57,384 bases of DNA, from assembly GCA_900769445.1 (NCBI GenBank), contig CAAGGR010000111.1:1-57384 (forward strand). Reading direction: 5' to 3'. This document shows, piece by piece, positions 16,024-24,102 of the stretch. The stretch's first letter is position 1; each line of letters begins with the position of its first letter. Made by a program: the position numbers and the translations under genes. The notes below the pieces were generated by a model, which did no database searches, had not been told where the DNA came from, and saw only the letters and a list, made by a program, of their open reading frames with translations. This DNA is from an uncultured Alistipes sp. Lineage in GTDB: Bacteria > Bacteroidota > Bacteroidia > Bacteroidales > Rikenellaceae.

Positions 16024-17610
16024 ATGAGACAAAATTCTACAATACATAGAGTCCTTCTTGTGCTACTATCTGTGGCATTGCTATCCTTAGGATGGCTTGG
16101 CGTTACGGGCTTCACGCTTCTTGTTGCCCTTATTCCGTTACTCGTAATTAGCGAGAACCTCTCGGATTCGACACGCGACTTCTGGCGTATGTTCGGCTGG
16201 GCAACGCTGACCTTTATGCTGTGGAGCGCAGTTACAATAGGGTGGGTATGGAATGCCACGCCTCTTGGCCCATTGGCTGCTGGTTTAGTTGGTACGTTCT
16301 ACAACCTTTGTGGTGTTATGCTCTATCACTACACCTCAAAGCGAGCGCCACGAGCCTTGGCGTATACTATGCTTGTGGCGGTGTGGATAGCTGCGGAGTG
16401 GGCATATAACTCTGCCGATGTGATGACCTTCCCATGGCTGTTGCTCGGTCACGGCTTCTCGGTAGATAGTTGGGCTGTGCAGTGGTACGAGTATACGGGA
16501 ATCTTTGGCGGTACATTGTGGGCATTGGTATCTAACGTCGCAATATTCGAGGTGTTGCGTACGCGCACAACGACTGCAAAGGTGCGCGCAGGACTTATTG
16601 TTGTGCTTCCAGTGATTGTGTCGATAGTTTTATTGTTGACCTATAAGCCATCAGAGCGTACAACGCAAATATCTGTTGTTCAGCCAAATGTGCCATGCTA
16701 TGAGGAGGAGCGTGAGGCGCGAGGTAAGATGAATCCTATGGGTGATATTATGCGCCTTATGGATAGCGTGCCAGCATCGAGTAGCTTTGTGCTACTTCCC
16801 GAGTCGGCACTCGCCTATATCCCTGGCATTGGCTCTATTGACGAGGCACAACTCTTCTTTGTCGAGTCGCTACTCGATAGGATGATAGATGATAAGTCGT
16901 CAACAAAACTTATCACTGGAGCCTCTACTACGGTGCGCTACGGTGATAATAAGGAGACCTCTACAGCTCGTTTTTATGAGGGCTATGGGTGGTATGACCG
17001 CTATAACTCGGCACTCTTTGTGAACAACGATGGCGAGGTGCTGGATATCTACCATAAGGGTAAGCTTGTGATAGGTGTTGAGGCAGTGCCTATGCGCCAA
17101 TTCTTCAACTATTTCGAGATTGACCTTGGTGGTATCACTGGTCAGCTTGGCTGGGGCGAGGAGTATAAAATCTTCGAAAATAACGGCGTTAAAATAGGCC
17201 CTTCAATCTGCTACGAGGGTCTATATGGCGGTTACTTTTCGGGCTTTGCCCTACGTGGTGCTGAGGTTATGGCTCTTATATCTAACGATGGCTGGTGGGG
17301 TAATACCATCGGTCATAAGCGCTTGTTTGACTTCTGTCGACTACGTGCCATCGAGACACGTCGTGCCATCGCTCGCTCAGCAAATACGGGCGTTTCGGGC
17401 TTTATATCTCCTACGGGTAGAGTTATTGGAGAGCGCCTTGAGTGGGACGAGGAGGGTATTCTCACTGCCGAGGTGGAGCTACGCACAGATAAGACTGTAT
17501 ATACAATGTATGGCGACTGGATAGCGCGCATATCGACCTTTGTGGCGGTGTTGACGCTGCTATATTTTGTTGCCTATCGCATACGCAAACGAAATCATTT
17601 AGTAGACTAA
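16024..17610 (+). CDS. lnt: Apolipoprotein N-acyltransferase
   Basis: A 528-residue integral membrane enzyme that N-acylates the N-terminal diacylglyceryl cysteine of lipoproteins, the last step of their maturation. About six hydrophobic segments fill residues 8-205 and a seventh lies near the C-terminus (about 500-520). The periplasmic nitrilase-like domain holds the catalytic triad: Glu260 (LLPESALAY), Lys345 (YHKGKLV) and Cys396 (SICYEG). The SNDGWWGNT segment is also typical. It is followed 4 bp later by folC. Several predicted lipoproteins in this window would be its clients. Confidence 0.95.
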   Translation: MRQNSTIHRVLLVLLSVALLSLGWLGVTGFTLLVALIPLLVISENLSDSTRDFWRMFGWATLTFMLWSAVTIGWVWNATPLGPLAAGLVGTFYNLCGVMLYHYTSKRAPRALAYTMLVAVWIAAEWAYNSADVMTFPWLLLGHGFSVDSWAVQWYEYTGIFGGTLWALVSNVAIFEVLRTRTTTAKVRAGLIVVLPVIVSIVLLLTYKPSERTTQISVVQPNVPCYEEEREARGKMNPMGDIMRLMDSVPASSSFVLLPESALAYIPGIGSIDEAQLFFVESLLDRMIDDKSSTKLITGASTTVRYGDNKETSTARFYEGYGWYDRYNSALFVNNDGEVLDIYHKGKLVIGVEAVPMRQFFNYFEIDLGGITGQLGWGEEYKIFENNGVKIGPSICYEGLYGGYFSGFALRGAEVMALISNDGWWGNTIGHKRLFDFCRLRAIETRRAIARSANTGVSGFISPTGRVIGERLEWDEEGILTAEVELRTDKTVYTMYGDWIARISTFVAVLTLLYFVAYRIRKRNHLVD

Positions 17611-17614
17611 TAAT

Positions 17615-18931
17615 ATGAATTACGCACAGACAATCGATTTTCTATTTACGGCGATGCCATCGTTCCAGCGTGTTGGCGGCGATGCTTACAAGCCGGGATT
17701 GGAGCGAATAGCGGCATTCTGCCAGCACATCGGTAATCCGCAGCGCAACTTCTACACTATCCACGTTGCAGGTACTAATGGTAAGGGTTCGGTATCGCAT
17801 ATGTTGGCCTCTATTCTTCGTGAGGCGGGCTATCGCACAGGTCTCTTTACCTCGCCACATCTTGTGGACTTCCGCGAGCGCATACGTGTTGATGGCGAGA
17901 TGATACCTAAGCAGAAGGTGGTTAACTTTGTCGATAAGCACCGCGAGAAGATGCAGGAACTCGACCTTTCGTTCTTCGAGATGACTGCAGCTATGGCCTT
18001 CGACTACTTCGATCAGAGTGATGTTGAGGTGGCTGTTATCGAGACAGGTCTTGGTGGTAGACTCGATGCTACGAATATCATCACACCGCTTGTTAGCGTA
18101 GTTACAAATATAGGCATGGAGCATACCGAGTTCTTGGGCGATACAATCCAGAAGATAGCATCCGAGAAGGCGGGTATTATAAAGAAGAGTATTCCTGTGG
18201 TTATAGGTCAGGCTAACGAGGTATATAATTCTGTCTTTGAGCAGTATGCAGCAACCCTAAACTCTAAGGTTATATATGCCGAGCAGGAGTTTGTACTGGG
18301 CGCTGTGGAGCATTTCGATAACTATAACCAGCATTTTAGCATCGAGCGCACACGCGATAATCGTAACTTTGAGCTTGATATAGACCTCTTGGGCGACTAC
18401 CAGCGACACAATATCGTTACTGCTTGCGCTGCTGCTGACTATCTTGCCGAGCAGACACCACTCACTATCTCGCGTCGTGCCTTCCGTGAGGGTCTTGCTA
18501 AGAGTGCCGAGAATACAGGCCTTATGGGTCGTTGGCAGGTTATTGCCGATGAGCCATATACCGTGTGCGACACTGGCCATAATGCCGATGGTATAAGCTT
18601 CGTAGCATCGCAGCTCGAGGCTTTAGAGACCGACCGCATCTTTGCTGTGATGGGCTTTGCTAAGGAGAAAGACCTCGATAAGATTATGCCACTCCTACCT
18701 AAGAAGATACACTATATCTTCACTAAGGCAGCTATCGACCGCGCTCGCAATATCGAGGATATCGCTGCTGCAGCCGAGAAGCTTGGTCTCGACTTCGAGT
18801 GCCAGCCATCTGTTACCGCAGCTGTAGCCCGCGCCCGCTGCCTCGCACAGCCTACAGATACCATCTTTATCGGTGGTAGTAACTTTGTAGTGGCGGAGGT
18901 GGACGCTATTGTAAACTCGGTTACCGAATAA
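17615..18931 (+). CDS. folC: Bifunctional folylpolyglutamate/dihydrofolate synthase
   Basis: A 438-residue Mur-ligase-type ATPase adding glutamates to dihydropteroate or tetrahydrofolate. The P-loop is GTNGKGS (53-59), followed by TGLFTSPHLVDFRERI, the folate-binding and omega-loop region, and a C-terminal Mur ligase domain with DTGHNADG near 318-325. Length is normal. It starts 4 bp after lnt and probably shares its transcript. The last base of its stop codon is the first base of nested palindrome 2 (18931-19058). Confidence 0.94.
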   Translation: MNYAQTIDFLFTAMPSFQRVGGDAYKPGLERIAAFCQHIGNPQRNFYTIHVAGTNGKGSVSHMLASILREAGYRTGLFTSPHLVDFRERIRVDGEMIPKQKVVNFVDKHREKMQELDLSFFEMTAAMAFDYFDQSDVEVAVIETGLGGRLDATNIITPLVSVVTNIGMEHTEFLGDTIQKIASEKAGIIKKSIPVVIGQANEVYNSVFEQYAATLNSKVIYAEQEFVLGAVEHFDNYNQHFSIERTRDNRNFELDIDLLGDYQRHNIVTACAAADYLAEQTPLTISRRAFREGLAKSAENTGLMGRWQVIADEPYTVCDTGHNADGISFVASQLEALETDRIFAVMGFAKEKDLDKIMPLLPKKIHYIFTKAAIDRARNIEDIAAAAEKLGLDFECQPSVTAAVARARCLAQPTDTIFIGGSNFVVAEVDAIVNSVTE

Positions 18932-19058
18932 ATTTCTTGTGATAAGGGGTCATTCTCGACCTCTCAATCATTGCCCCAAATGGGAAATACGCCAAGTATG
19001 TCCCATCTGGGGCAATTTCTTTATCGAGGCCAAGCCTGACCCCTTCTGACAAGAAATT
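18931..19058. repeat. Nested palindrome element 2 (after folC)
   Basis: Outer arms AATTTCTTGT / ACAAGAAATT, second stem AAGGGGT-like / GACCCCTT, CTCGACCTC-like / GAGGCCAAG flanks, and core ATTGCCCCA-TGGGA-TAC-gccaa-GTA-TCCCA-TGGGGCAAT followed by TTCTTT. The apical TACGCCAAGTA is shared with elements 1 and 8 although the surrounding stem differs. The tail GGGTCTCACGCTTGGTAAGG (19059 on) recurs after elements 1b, 4 and 10. Confidence 0.85.
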
Positions 19059-19086
19059 GGGTCTCACGCTTGGTAAGGTTTTTTTT

Positions 19087-19203
19087 GAGACCACAGAGAC
19101 GAAAGAGACCACAGAGACAACAACGAGGTCGCGGACAAAATGTGATACTCAGTTTCCCTGTTGTCCCTGTTGTCCCTGTTGTCCCTGTTGTCCCTGTTGT
19201 CCC
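19087..19203. repeat. Inverted arrays of a 9-mer (copy 1)
   Basis: The left arm (19087-19122) is four tandem 9-mers of the form GAGACNANA. The right arm (19153-19203) is TTGTCCCTG repeated four times plus partial units; on the other strand this is GGGACAACA. Both arms therefore fit GRGACNRCA, facing each other. The same layout recurs at 32078-32186 after palindrome 6. A frame crosses it on each strand but shows no protein character. Copy number may vary between strains. Confidence 0.75.
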
Positions 19204-19347
19204 AGCCGTCTTTTCTTGGGATAATGGGGCTTTCCCCCAGACTCCATATAATACCCAGTCTCCCCAATTTACCCATAAATAAAGCCTCACAATAGCCACC
19301 ACCGTTTACTCGCTATTAATTTTATTTTTCTTTTCACTTTTTTTTGT

Positions 19348-19355
19348 TATCTTTG
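19348..19355 (+). promoter_or_regulatory. -7 element of the resB-ccsA-peroxidase operon
   Basis: TATCTTTG lies 22 bp before the resB-like start, after a T-rich stretch. No clear TTTG is seen at the right distance upstream. The rest of the 318-bp gap after folC is palindrome 2, its tail and the 9-mer arrays. Confidence 0.55.
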
Positions 19356-19376
19356 TGCAGATTATAGTCTGCTTGT

Positions 19377-20177
19377 ATGAGGGTTTGCGGAATTACTCTT
19401 GTTGCTATGGCGATATTGTCGCTTGTTTTGGATGTTACGGTGGGTAACTTCCCATATCATATTTTTGCCTTTCCGCTAAACATTCTCACCCTCATCCTAT
19501 GGCTCGTTATCATCGTTCGCGCCTATCGTAATCGCACATCATCGCGCATTGCGGAGTTTATGCTTTCGCGCAGTGCTACTTGGCTGTCGCTCTCCATTAT
19601 GGCTCTCACAGGCATTGTCCTCGGTCTACAGCGTGTGCCAGCAAGTACCTCGTGGTGCGTGGTTATGGGACTACTCTTTGTCCTTACGCACTTGGCATTT
19701 GTGATACTTCGTGGCTGGCGTAACAACGCTGGCATACGTCTTCGCTTTATCCTTGCACACATAGGTCTGTGGCTTGCTCTTGGTGCTTGCTTTTGGGGTG
19801 CGCCCGACAGGGAGCAGTTGCGTCTGGCTATCGATAGCAACGCAACCGACCAAGCCTACACAATGGAGGGTGCGGTGCATAGATTGCCATACGAGCTTAG
19901 GTTGGAGTCTCTAACGATAGAGCCAACGAACTATGAGGCGTGTGTAGCCATCGACGACGAGATTGTCTTGCTACGTGTGAACCATCCATACGATTACTCT
20001 CTCTCGCAGAAGATATATCTTGCATCGGTAAGCGATACTACTGCGGGTGCTGAGTATGCTGTTATTGAGATTGTAAAGGAGCCTTGGCAGTGGCTCTCTA
20101 TGGCAGGTATAGTGATGTTAATTCTTGGTGGTGTGCTACTCTTTGTGCGTGGCCCACGCAAAACGGTAAATAGGTAG
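19377..20177 (+). CDS. ResB/Ccs1-like cytochrome c biogenesis protein
   Basis: A 266-residue membrane protein with four N-terminal hydrophobic segments (about 8-24, 29-48, 68-86, 92-110, plus one near 127-140), a soluble extracytoplasmic region (about 150-235, with PYELRLESLTIEP) and a last hydrophobic segment at 238-258. This is a reduced ResB layout. ResB works with CcsA to deliver heme to c-type apocytochromes (system II). The gene precedes a ccsA homologue by 2 bp and a multi-heme peroxidase, which supports the call. ResB proteins are usually longer, and the sequence is weakly conserved, so the call leans on context. Confidence 0.75.
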   Translation: MRVCGITLVAMAILSLVLDVTVGNFPYHIFAFPLNILTLILWLVIIVRAYRNRTSSRIAEFMLSRSATWLSLSIMALTGIVLGLQRVPASTSWCVVMGLLFVLTHLAFVILRGWRNNAGIRLRFILAHIGLWLALGACFWGAPDREQLRLAIDSNATDQAYTMEGAVHRLPYELRLESLTIEPTNYEACVAIDDEIVLLRVNHPYDYSLSQKIYLASVSDTTAGAEYAVIEIVKEPWQWLSMAGIVMLILGGVLLFVRGPRKTVNR

Positions 20178-20179
20178 TT

Positions 20180-20968
20180 ATGATGACGGGTTGGAACATA
20201 TTTCCTTATATGGCAGCAATCGTTGTTCTGCTATCTGCGATGGGGGCTTTTATAGCTCTGCGTAGTAGGGAGCGTAACGTCTGGGCGATGCTCTGCTCTG
20301 CGCTAGCCATTGCCACCATGGCACTCTTTATTGGGCTGTTGTGGCATACTCTTGAGCGACCACCACTTCGCACTATGGGCGAGACGAGGTTGTGGTACTC
20401 ATTTTTCATCCTTGTTGCGGGGTTGTTGACCTATGCTCGTTGGCGTTACCGCTGGATAATGCTCTTCTCGACGGTGCTTGCCACGGTATTTATCATTATC
20501 AACATCGCAAAACCCGAGATTCACGACCAGACCCTTATGCCTGCGTTGCAGAGCGCTTGGTTTGTGCCTCACGTATCGATATATATGTTCTCCTACGCCC
20601 TGCTGGGATGCGCCACACTGCTTGCTGTAGCCTCGTTGCTACGTTCAAAGCTCGATGTTGACGATGCTATTGAGCGCCTTGTATATGGAGGTTTGGCCTT
20701 TCTTACTATCGGTATGCTTACGGGAGCGTTGTGGGCTAAGGATGCGTGGGGTGCATACTGGAGTTGGGATGCCAAGGAGTCGTGGGCGGCAGCCACATGG
20801 AGTCTCTATCTTGTGGCAACACATATGGCTCCGAGTGTTATGGCGCATAAGTCGCGCAAGCTCTTTTACGTAACGTTGATATTAGCCTTTCTTGCCCTGC
20901 AGATGTGCTGGTATGGTGTAAACTACCTCCCATCGGCAGAAACGAGTGTACATACATATAACCAATAA
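20180..20968 (+). CDS. ccsA: CcsA-type cytochrome c heme lyase subunit
   Basis: A 262-residue membrane protein with about eight hydrophobic segments and the diagnostic tryptophan-rich heme-handling motif WGAYWSWDAKESW (190-202). Conserved histidines before and after it (His131 in VPHVSIY and His215 in ATHMAPS) are likely heme ligands. CcsA exports heme and attaches it to CXXCH motifs together with ResB. In many Bacteroidetes the two are fused; here they are separate adjacent genes. The next gene encodes a protein with three CXXCH motifs, an obvious client. Confidence 0.9.
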   Translation: MMTGWNIFPYMAAIVVLLSAMGAFIALRSRERNVWAMLCSALAIATMALFIGLLWHTLERPPLRTMGETRLWYSFFILVAGLLTYARWRYRWIMLFSTVLATVFIIINIAKPEIHDQTLMPALQSAWFVPHVSIYMFSYALLGCATLLAVASLLRSKLDVDDAIERLVYGGLAFLTIGMLTGALWAKDAWGAYWSWDAKESWAAATWSLYLVATHMAPSVMAHKSRKLFYVTLILAFLALQMCWYGVNYLPSAETSVHTYNQ

Positions 20969-20979
20969 TAGCTAATCTT

Positions 20980-22398
20980 ATGAAGAGATTTTTCAGAAAC
21001 CTACTAATCGTGGCTTTAGCACTTGTTGTAGTGCTATTTGTCATCTATCGAGTTGTGGTGTCTTGCTCTACTCCAAGTGAGGAGCTTGCTCTTGATGCTC
21101 GTGTAACAGCGATTTTGGAGGATGGCGGATGCGTAAGTTGCCATACTGCAAATCCAGAGTTGCCATTCTATGCAAACTTGCCAGTCGCTGGTAAGCTCGT
21201 AAAGCAGGATGCTGCGGATGGCTATCGTGCTTACGATATCACTCCACTTATGGATGCGTTGCAGGGTGGTGCTACACCAAATGTTGTAGATGTGGCTAAG
21301 GTTGAGCGTGTGGCGTTGAATAAGACAATGCCTATGGCTAAGTACTACCTTATGCACTGGGGTAGTCAGATGACCGATGCTAAGGCATCTATACTTGCGG
21401 AGTGGGCGCGTGATTACCGTGTTGCCTACTACAACGATGGTCTTGAGGGTGAGCGTGCTGGCGAGCCTGTGCGTCCTATCGTTGCTGTGGCTGAGACCAA
21501 CCCTCTAAAGGTGCAGCTCGGCTTCGACCTCTTCCACGATGCTCGTCTCTCGGTTGATAATACCGTATCGTGTGCATCATGCCACTCGCTCGATACTGGT
21601 GGTGTGGATAACCATCAATACTCTCACGGTGTTGAGGAGCGCTTGGGTGGTGTAAACGCCCCAACGGTATACAATGCTGTCTATAATTTTGTGCAGTTCT
21701 GGGATGGTCGTGCTAAGACCCTCGCTGAGCAGGCTGCAGGTCCTCCACTCAACCCTGTGGAGATGGCATCTACCTCTTTCGATGAGATTATTGCAAAACT
21801 TCAGGGCGACAAGCGCTATGTTGAGGCCTTCAAGACTCTATATCCAGAGCAGGGTATTACTGAGGCTACTATTACCGATGCTATCGAGGAGTTTGAGCGT
21901 ACACTTGTAACACCTAACTCTCAGTTCGATAAGTGGTTGTTGGGCGACAACGAGGCTCTTACCGAGGAGGAGTTGCGTGGCTACGAACTCTTCAAGGAGA
22001 ATAGCTGTGCCACTTGCCATGTGGGCATCAACCTTGGTGGCGAGTCATACGAGCTTATGGGCTTACGTCGCCACTACTTCCAGGAGCGCGGCATGGAGCT
22101 TACCGAGGAGGATAATGGTCGCTATAAGCAGACACAGGAGGAGCGCGACCGTCATCGCTTCAAGGTGCCAGGTCTTCGCAACGTCGAGCTTACATGGCCA
22201 TACTACCACGATGGCTCACGTGTAACTATGGATGAGGCAGTTCGTGATATGGCGTTGTATCAGTGCGATGTAGAGCTTGCTGATGCCGATGTCGAGGCTA
22301 TTGTGGCATTCTTGCGTACCCTTACTGGTGAGTATAATGGTGTCAAACTAACCTCTAAAAATGAATATGGCGTAGTCATTGTTGACGATCATCAATAA
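20980..22398 (+). CDS. Tri-heme cytochrome c peroxidase (Haem_bd + CCP/MauG)
   Basis: A 472-residue protein anchored by an N-terminal hydrophobic segment (7-28; Cys29 follows and could be a lipobox). Three heme-binding sites are visible: CVSCH (51-55) in an N-terminal haem-binding domain, then CASCH (198-202) and CATCH (343-347) in a two-domain di-heme peroxidase/MauG region. Such enzymes reduce hydrogen peroxide in the periplasm with electrons from quinol or cytochromes. It is the third gene of a resB-ccsA-peroxidase operon, so the operon encodes a cytochrome and its own maturation pair. An inverted repeat enclosing the pgk promoter follows its stop within 3 bp. Confidence 0.9.
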   Translation: MKRFFRNLLIVALALVVVLFVIYRVVVSCSTPSEELALDARVTAILEDGGCVSCHTANPELPFYANLPVAGKLVKQDAADGYRAYDITPLMDALQGGATPNVVDVAKVERVALNKTMPMAKYYLMHWGSQMTDAKASILAEWARDYRVAYYNDGLEGERAGEPVRPIVAVAETNPLKVQLGFDLFHDARLSVDNTVSCASCHSLDTGGVDNHQYSHGVEERLGGVNAPTVYNAVYNFVQFWDGRAKTLAEQAAGPPLNPVEMASTSFDEIIAKLQGDKRYVEAFKTLYPEQGITEATITDAIEEFERTLVTPNSQFDKWLLGDNEALTEEELRGYELFKENSCATCHVGINLGGESYELMGLRRHYFQERGMELTEEDNGRYKQTQEERDRHRFKVPGLRNVELTWPYYHDGSRVTMDEAVRDMALYQCDVELADADVEAIVAFLRTLTGEYNGVKLTSKNEYGVVIVDDHQ

Positions 22399-22400
22399 TA

Positions 22401-22457
22401 ATTTAGGGCGCTTTATTATAATTTATTAAAAAAATTTAGTAATTTTGCGCCCTAAAT
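22401..22457. promoter_or_regulatory. pgk promoter enclosed by an 11-bp inverted repeat
   Basis: ATTTAGGGCGC (22401-22411) and GCGCCCTAAAT (22447-22457) are perfect complements separated by 35 bp. The -7 element TAATTTTG (22440-22447) sits inside, sharing its last base with the right arm. The stem could be the terminator of the peroxidase operon (T-rich sequence follows the left arm) or an operator controlling pgk. Confidence 0.65.
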
Positions 22458-22484
22458 AATATTAATGTTCTTAAACAATTAGAT

Positions 22485-23747
22485 ATGTTCGCAATTGACA
22501 ATTACAATTTCGAGGGTAAGCGCGCCATTATCCGCGTAGACTTCAACGTGCCACTCAATGCTGAGGGCAAGGTTACAGATGATACACGTATCCGTGCAGC
22601 AATACCAACTATTAAGAAGGTCTTGGCTGGCGGTGGCTCAGTGATTCTTATGTCGCACCTTGGTCGTCCTAAGAAGAATCCAGATGCAAAGTTCTCTTTG
22701 GAGCAGATTATCTATGCTATTGAGGAGCGTTTGGGCGAGAAGGTGATGTTCGCTGGCGACTGCATGGGCGAGAAGGCGGCAACTATGGCTGCTAATCTTA
22801 AGCCAGGTGAGGTGATGTTACTCGAGAACTTGCGTTTCTATGCTGAGGAGGAGGGTAAGCCTCGTGGCTTGGCTGAGGATGCAACCGACGAGGAGAAGAA
22901 GGAGGCTAAGAAGGCTGTTAAGGAGTCGCAGAAGGAGTTTGTTAAGCGCCTTGCATCTTACGCAGACTGCTATATCAACGATGCCTTCGGTACTGCGCAC
23001 CGCGCACACGCCTCTACAGCTCTTATCGCTGACTACTTCCCACAGGATAAGATGTTTGGCTACGTTATGGAGAACGAGCTTAAGGCTATCGATGGCGTGA
23101 TGGAGAACCCACAGCGCCCATTCTGTGCTATTATCGGTGGCTCAAAGGTATCTACAAAGATTACCATCATCGAGAAGCTTATGGAGAAGGTAGACTCTAT
23201 CATCATTGGTGGTGGTATGACCTACACCTTCGCAGCTGCTGAGGGTGGCAAGGTGGGTAAGTCTATCTGTGAGCCAGATATGTTCCCTGTGGCGCTCGAG
23301 ATTTTGAAGAAGGCCGAGGAGCGTGGTGTTACCATCCTTCGCTCTCCAGATGCCCTTATTTGCGACGACTTCGCTGAGACTGCAAACACTCAGGAAGCAC
23401 CTGCAAACAACATCCCAGATGCTTGGGAGGGTGTCGACATCGCTACTCAGGGTAAGGCTAAGTTCCGCGAGCATATCCTTGGCTGTAAGACTATCCTTTG
23501 GAACGGCCCTGTCGGTGTATTCGAGATTAACAAGTTCTCTACTGGCTCACGTGCCGTTGCTGAGGCTATCGCTGAGGCTACCGAGAAGAATGGTGCATAC
23601 TCACTTATCGGTGGTGGCGACTCTGTAGCTTGTATCAACAAGTTCGGTCTTGCTGATAAGGTATCATATGTATCTACTGGCGGTGGCGCCCTTCTTGAGT
23701 ATATGGAGGGTAAGGAGTTGCCTGGTGTAGCGGCAATCCGCAAGTAA
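22485..23747 (+). CDS. pgk: Phosphoglycerate kinase
   Basis: A 420-residue glycolytic enzyme that makes ATP from 1,3-bisphosphoglycerate. N-terminal signatures RVDFNVPL and SHLGRPKK, the GGSKVSTK hinge, the NGPVGVFE segment and the C-terminal GGGDSVACINK nucleotide motif are all seen. A lysine/glutamate-rich insertion at about 127-145 (DEEKKEAKKAVKESQKEF) is typical of Bacteroidetes enzymes. It has its own promoter, enclosed by an inverted repeat. Two stop codons in a row (TAATAA) end the gene and nested palindrome 3 starts at once, at 23750. Confidence 0.97.
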   Translation: MFAIDNYNFEGKRAIIRVDFNVPLNAEGKVTDDTRIRAAIPTIKKVLAGGGSVILMSHLGRPKKNPDAKFSLEQIIYAIEERLGEKVMFAGDCMGEKAATMAANLKPGEVMLLENLRFYAEEEGKPRGLAEDATDEEKKEAKKAVKESQKEFVKRLASYADCYINDAFGTAHRAHASTALIADYFPQDKMFGYVMENELKAIDGVMENPQRPFCAIIGGSKVSTKITIIEKLMEKVDSIIIGGGMTYTFAAAEGGKVGKSICEPDMFPVALEILKKAEERGVTILRSPDALICDDFAETANTQEAPANNIPDAWEGVDIATQGKAKFREHILGCKTILWNGPVGVFEINKFSTGSRAVAEAIAEATEKNGAYSLIGGGDSVACINKFGLADKVSYVSTGGGALLEYMEGKELPGVAAIRK

Positions 23748-23749
23748 TA

Positions 23750-23877
23750 AATTTCTTGTGATAAGGGGTCATCTTTGACGCTTTGCTTGCCTGAAAAATG
23801 CTCATTTACCTTAAGTAAACTCCGCTTTTTCAGTCTGCGACAAATCGCCAAATATGACACCCTTCTGACAAGAAATT
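23750..23877. repeat. Nested palindrome element 3 (after pgk; chimeric)
   Basis: Outer arms AATTTCTTGT / ACAAGAAATT are those of elements 1, 2, 4 and 5, but the core CTGAAAAA-GC-TTTAC-cttaa-GTAAA-GC-TTTTTCAG belongs to the other class, shared with the rimP-nusA pair. It therefore joins an outer arm of one class to an inner hairpin of another. The following 225 bp to the next gene are AT-rich with a small hairpin AAAAGTC-gca-GACTTTT at 24009-24025. Confidence 0.85.
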
Positions 23878-24102
23878 CGGTCGTGGGTGCCTGAATGTTT
23901 GTGTTCGTTTCGCATCTTCCAAGCGATAGATAACAGTGAGTTTCTATGAGTTATAATGCTTTTCATATTAACCCTATAGAAACTTATATTAACACATATC
24001 AACCCACAAAAAGTCGCAGACTTTTAACATTACTAATTACTCAATACTAATTACTAATTGTTAAAAGCTTTTAGATTTTGAACTAAACCTAATTACCTAT
24101 AA

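Noticed and set aside
19087..19203. CRISPR array
   Set aside because: The unit is 9 bp without spacers, and no cas genes are present.
19064..19282. Open frames on both strands through the 9-mer array, giving repeats such as GTTGTTGTT or VVPVVPVVP
   Set aside because: The frames are open only because a 9-bp repeat has no stop in any frame; no start context, no conserved protein features, and a non-coding explanation covers the same bases.
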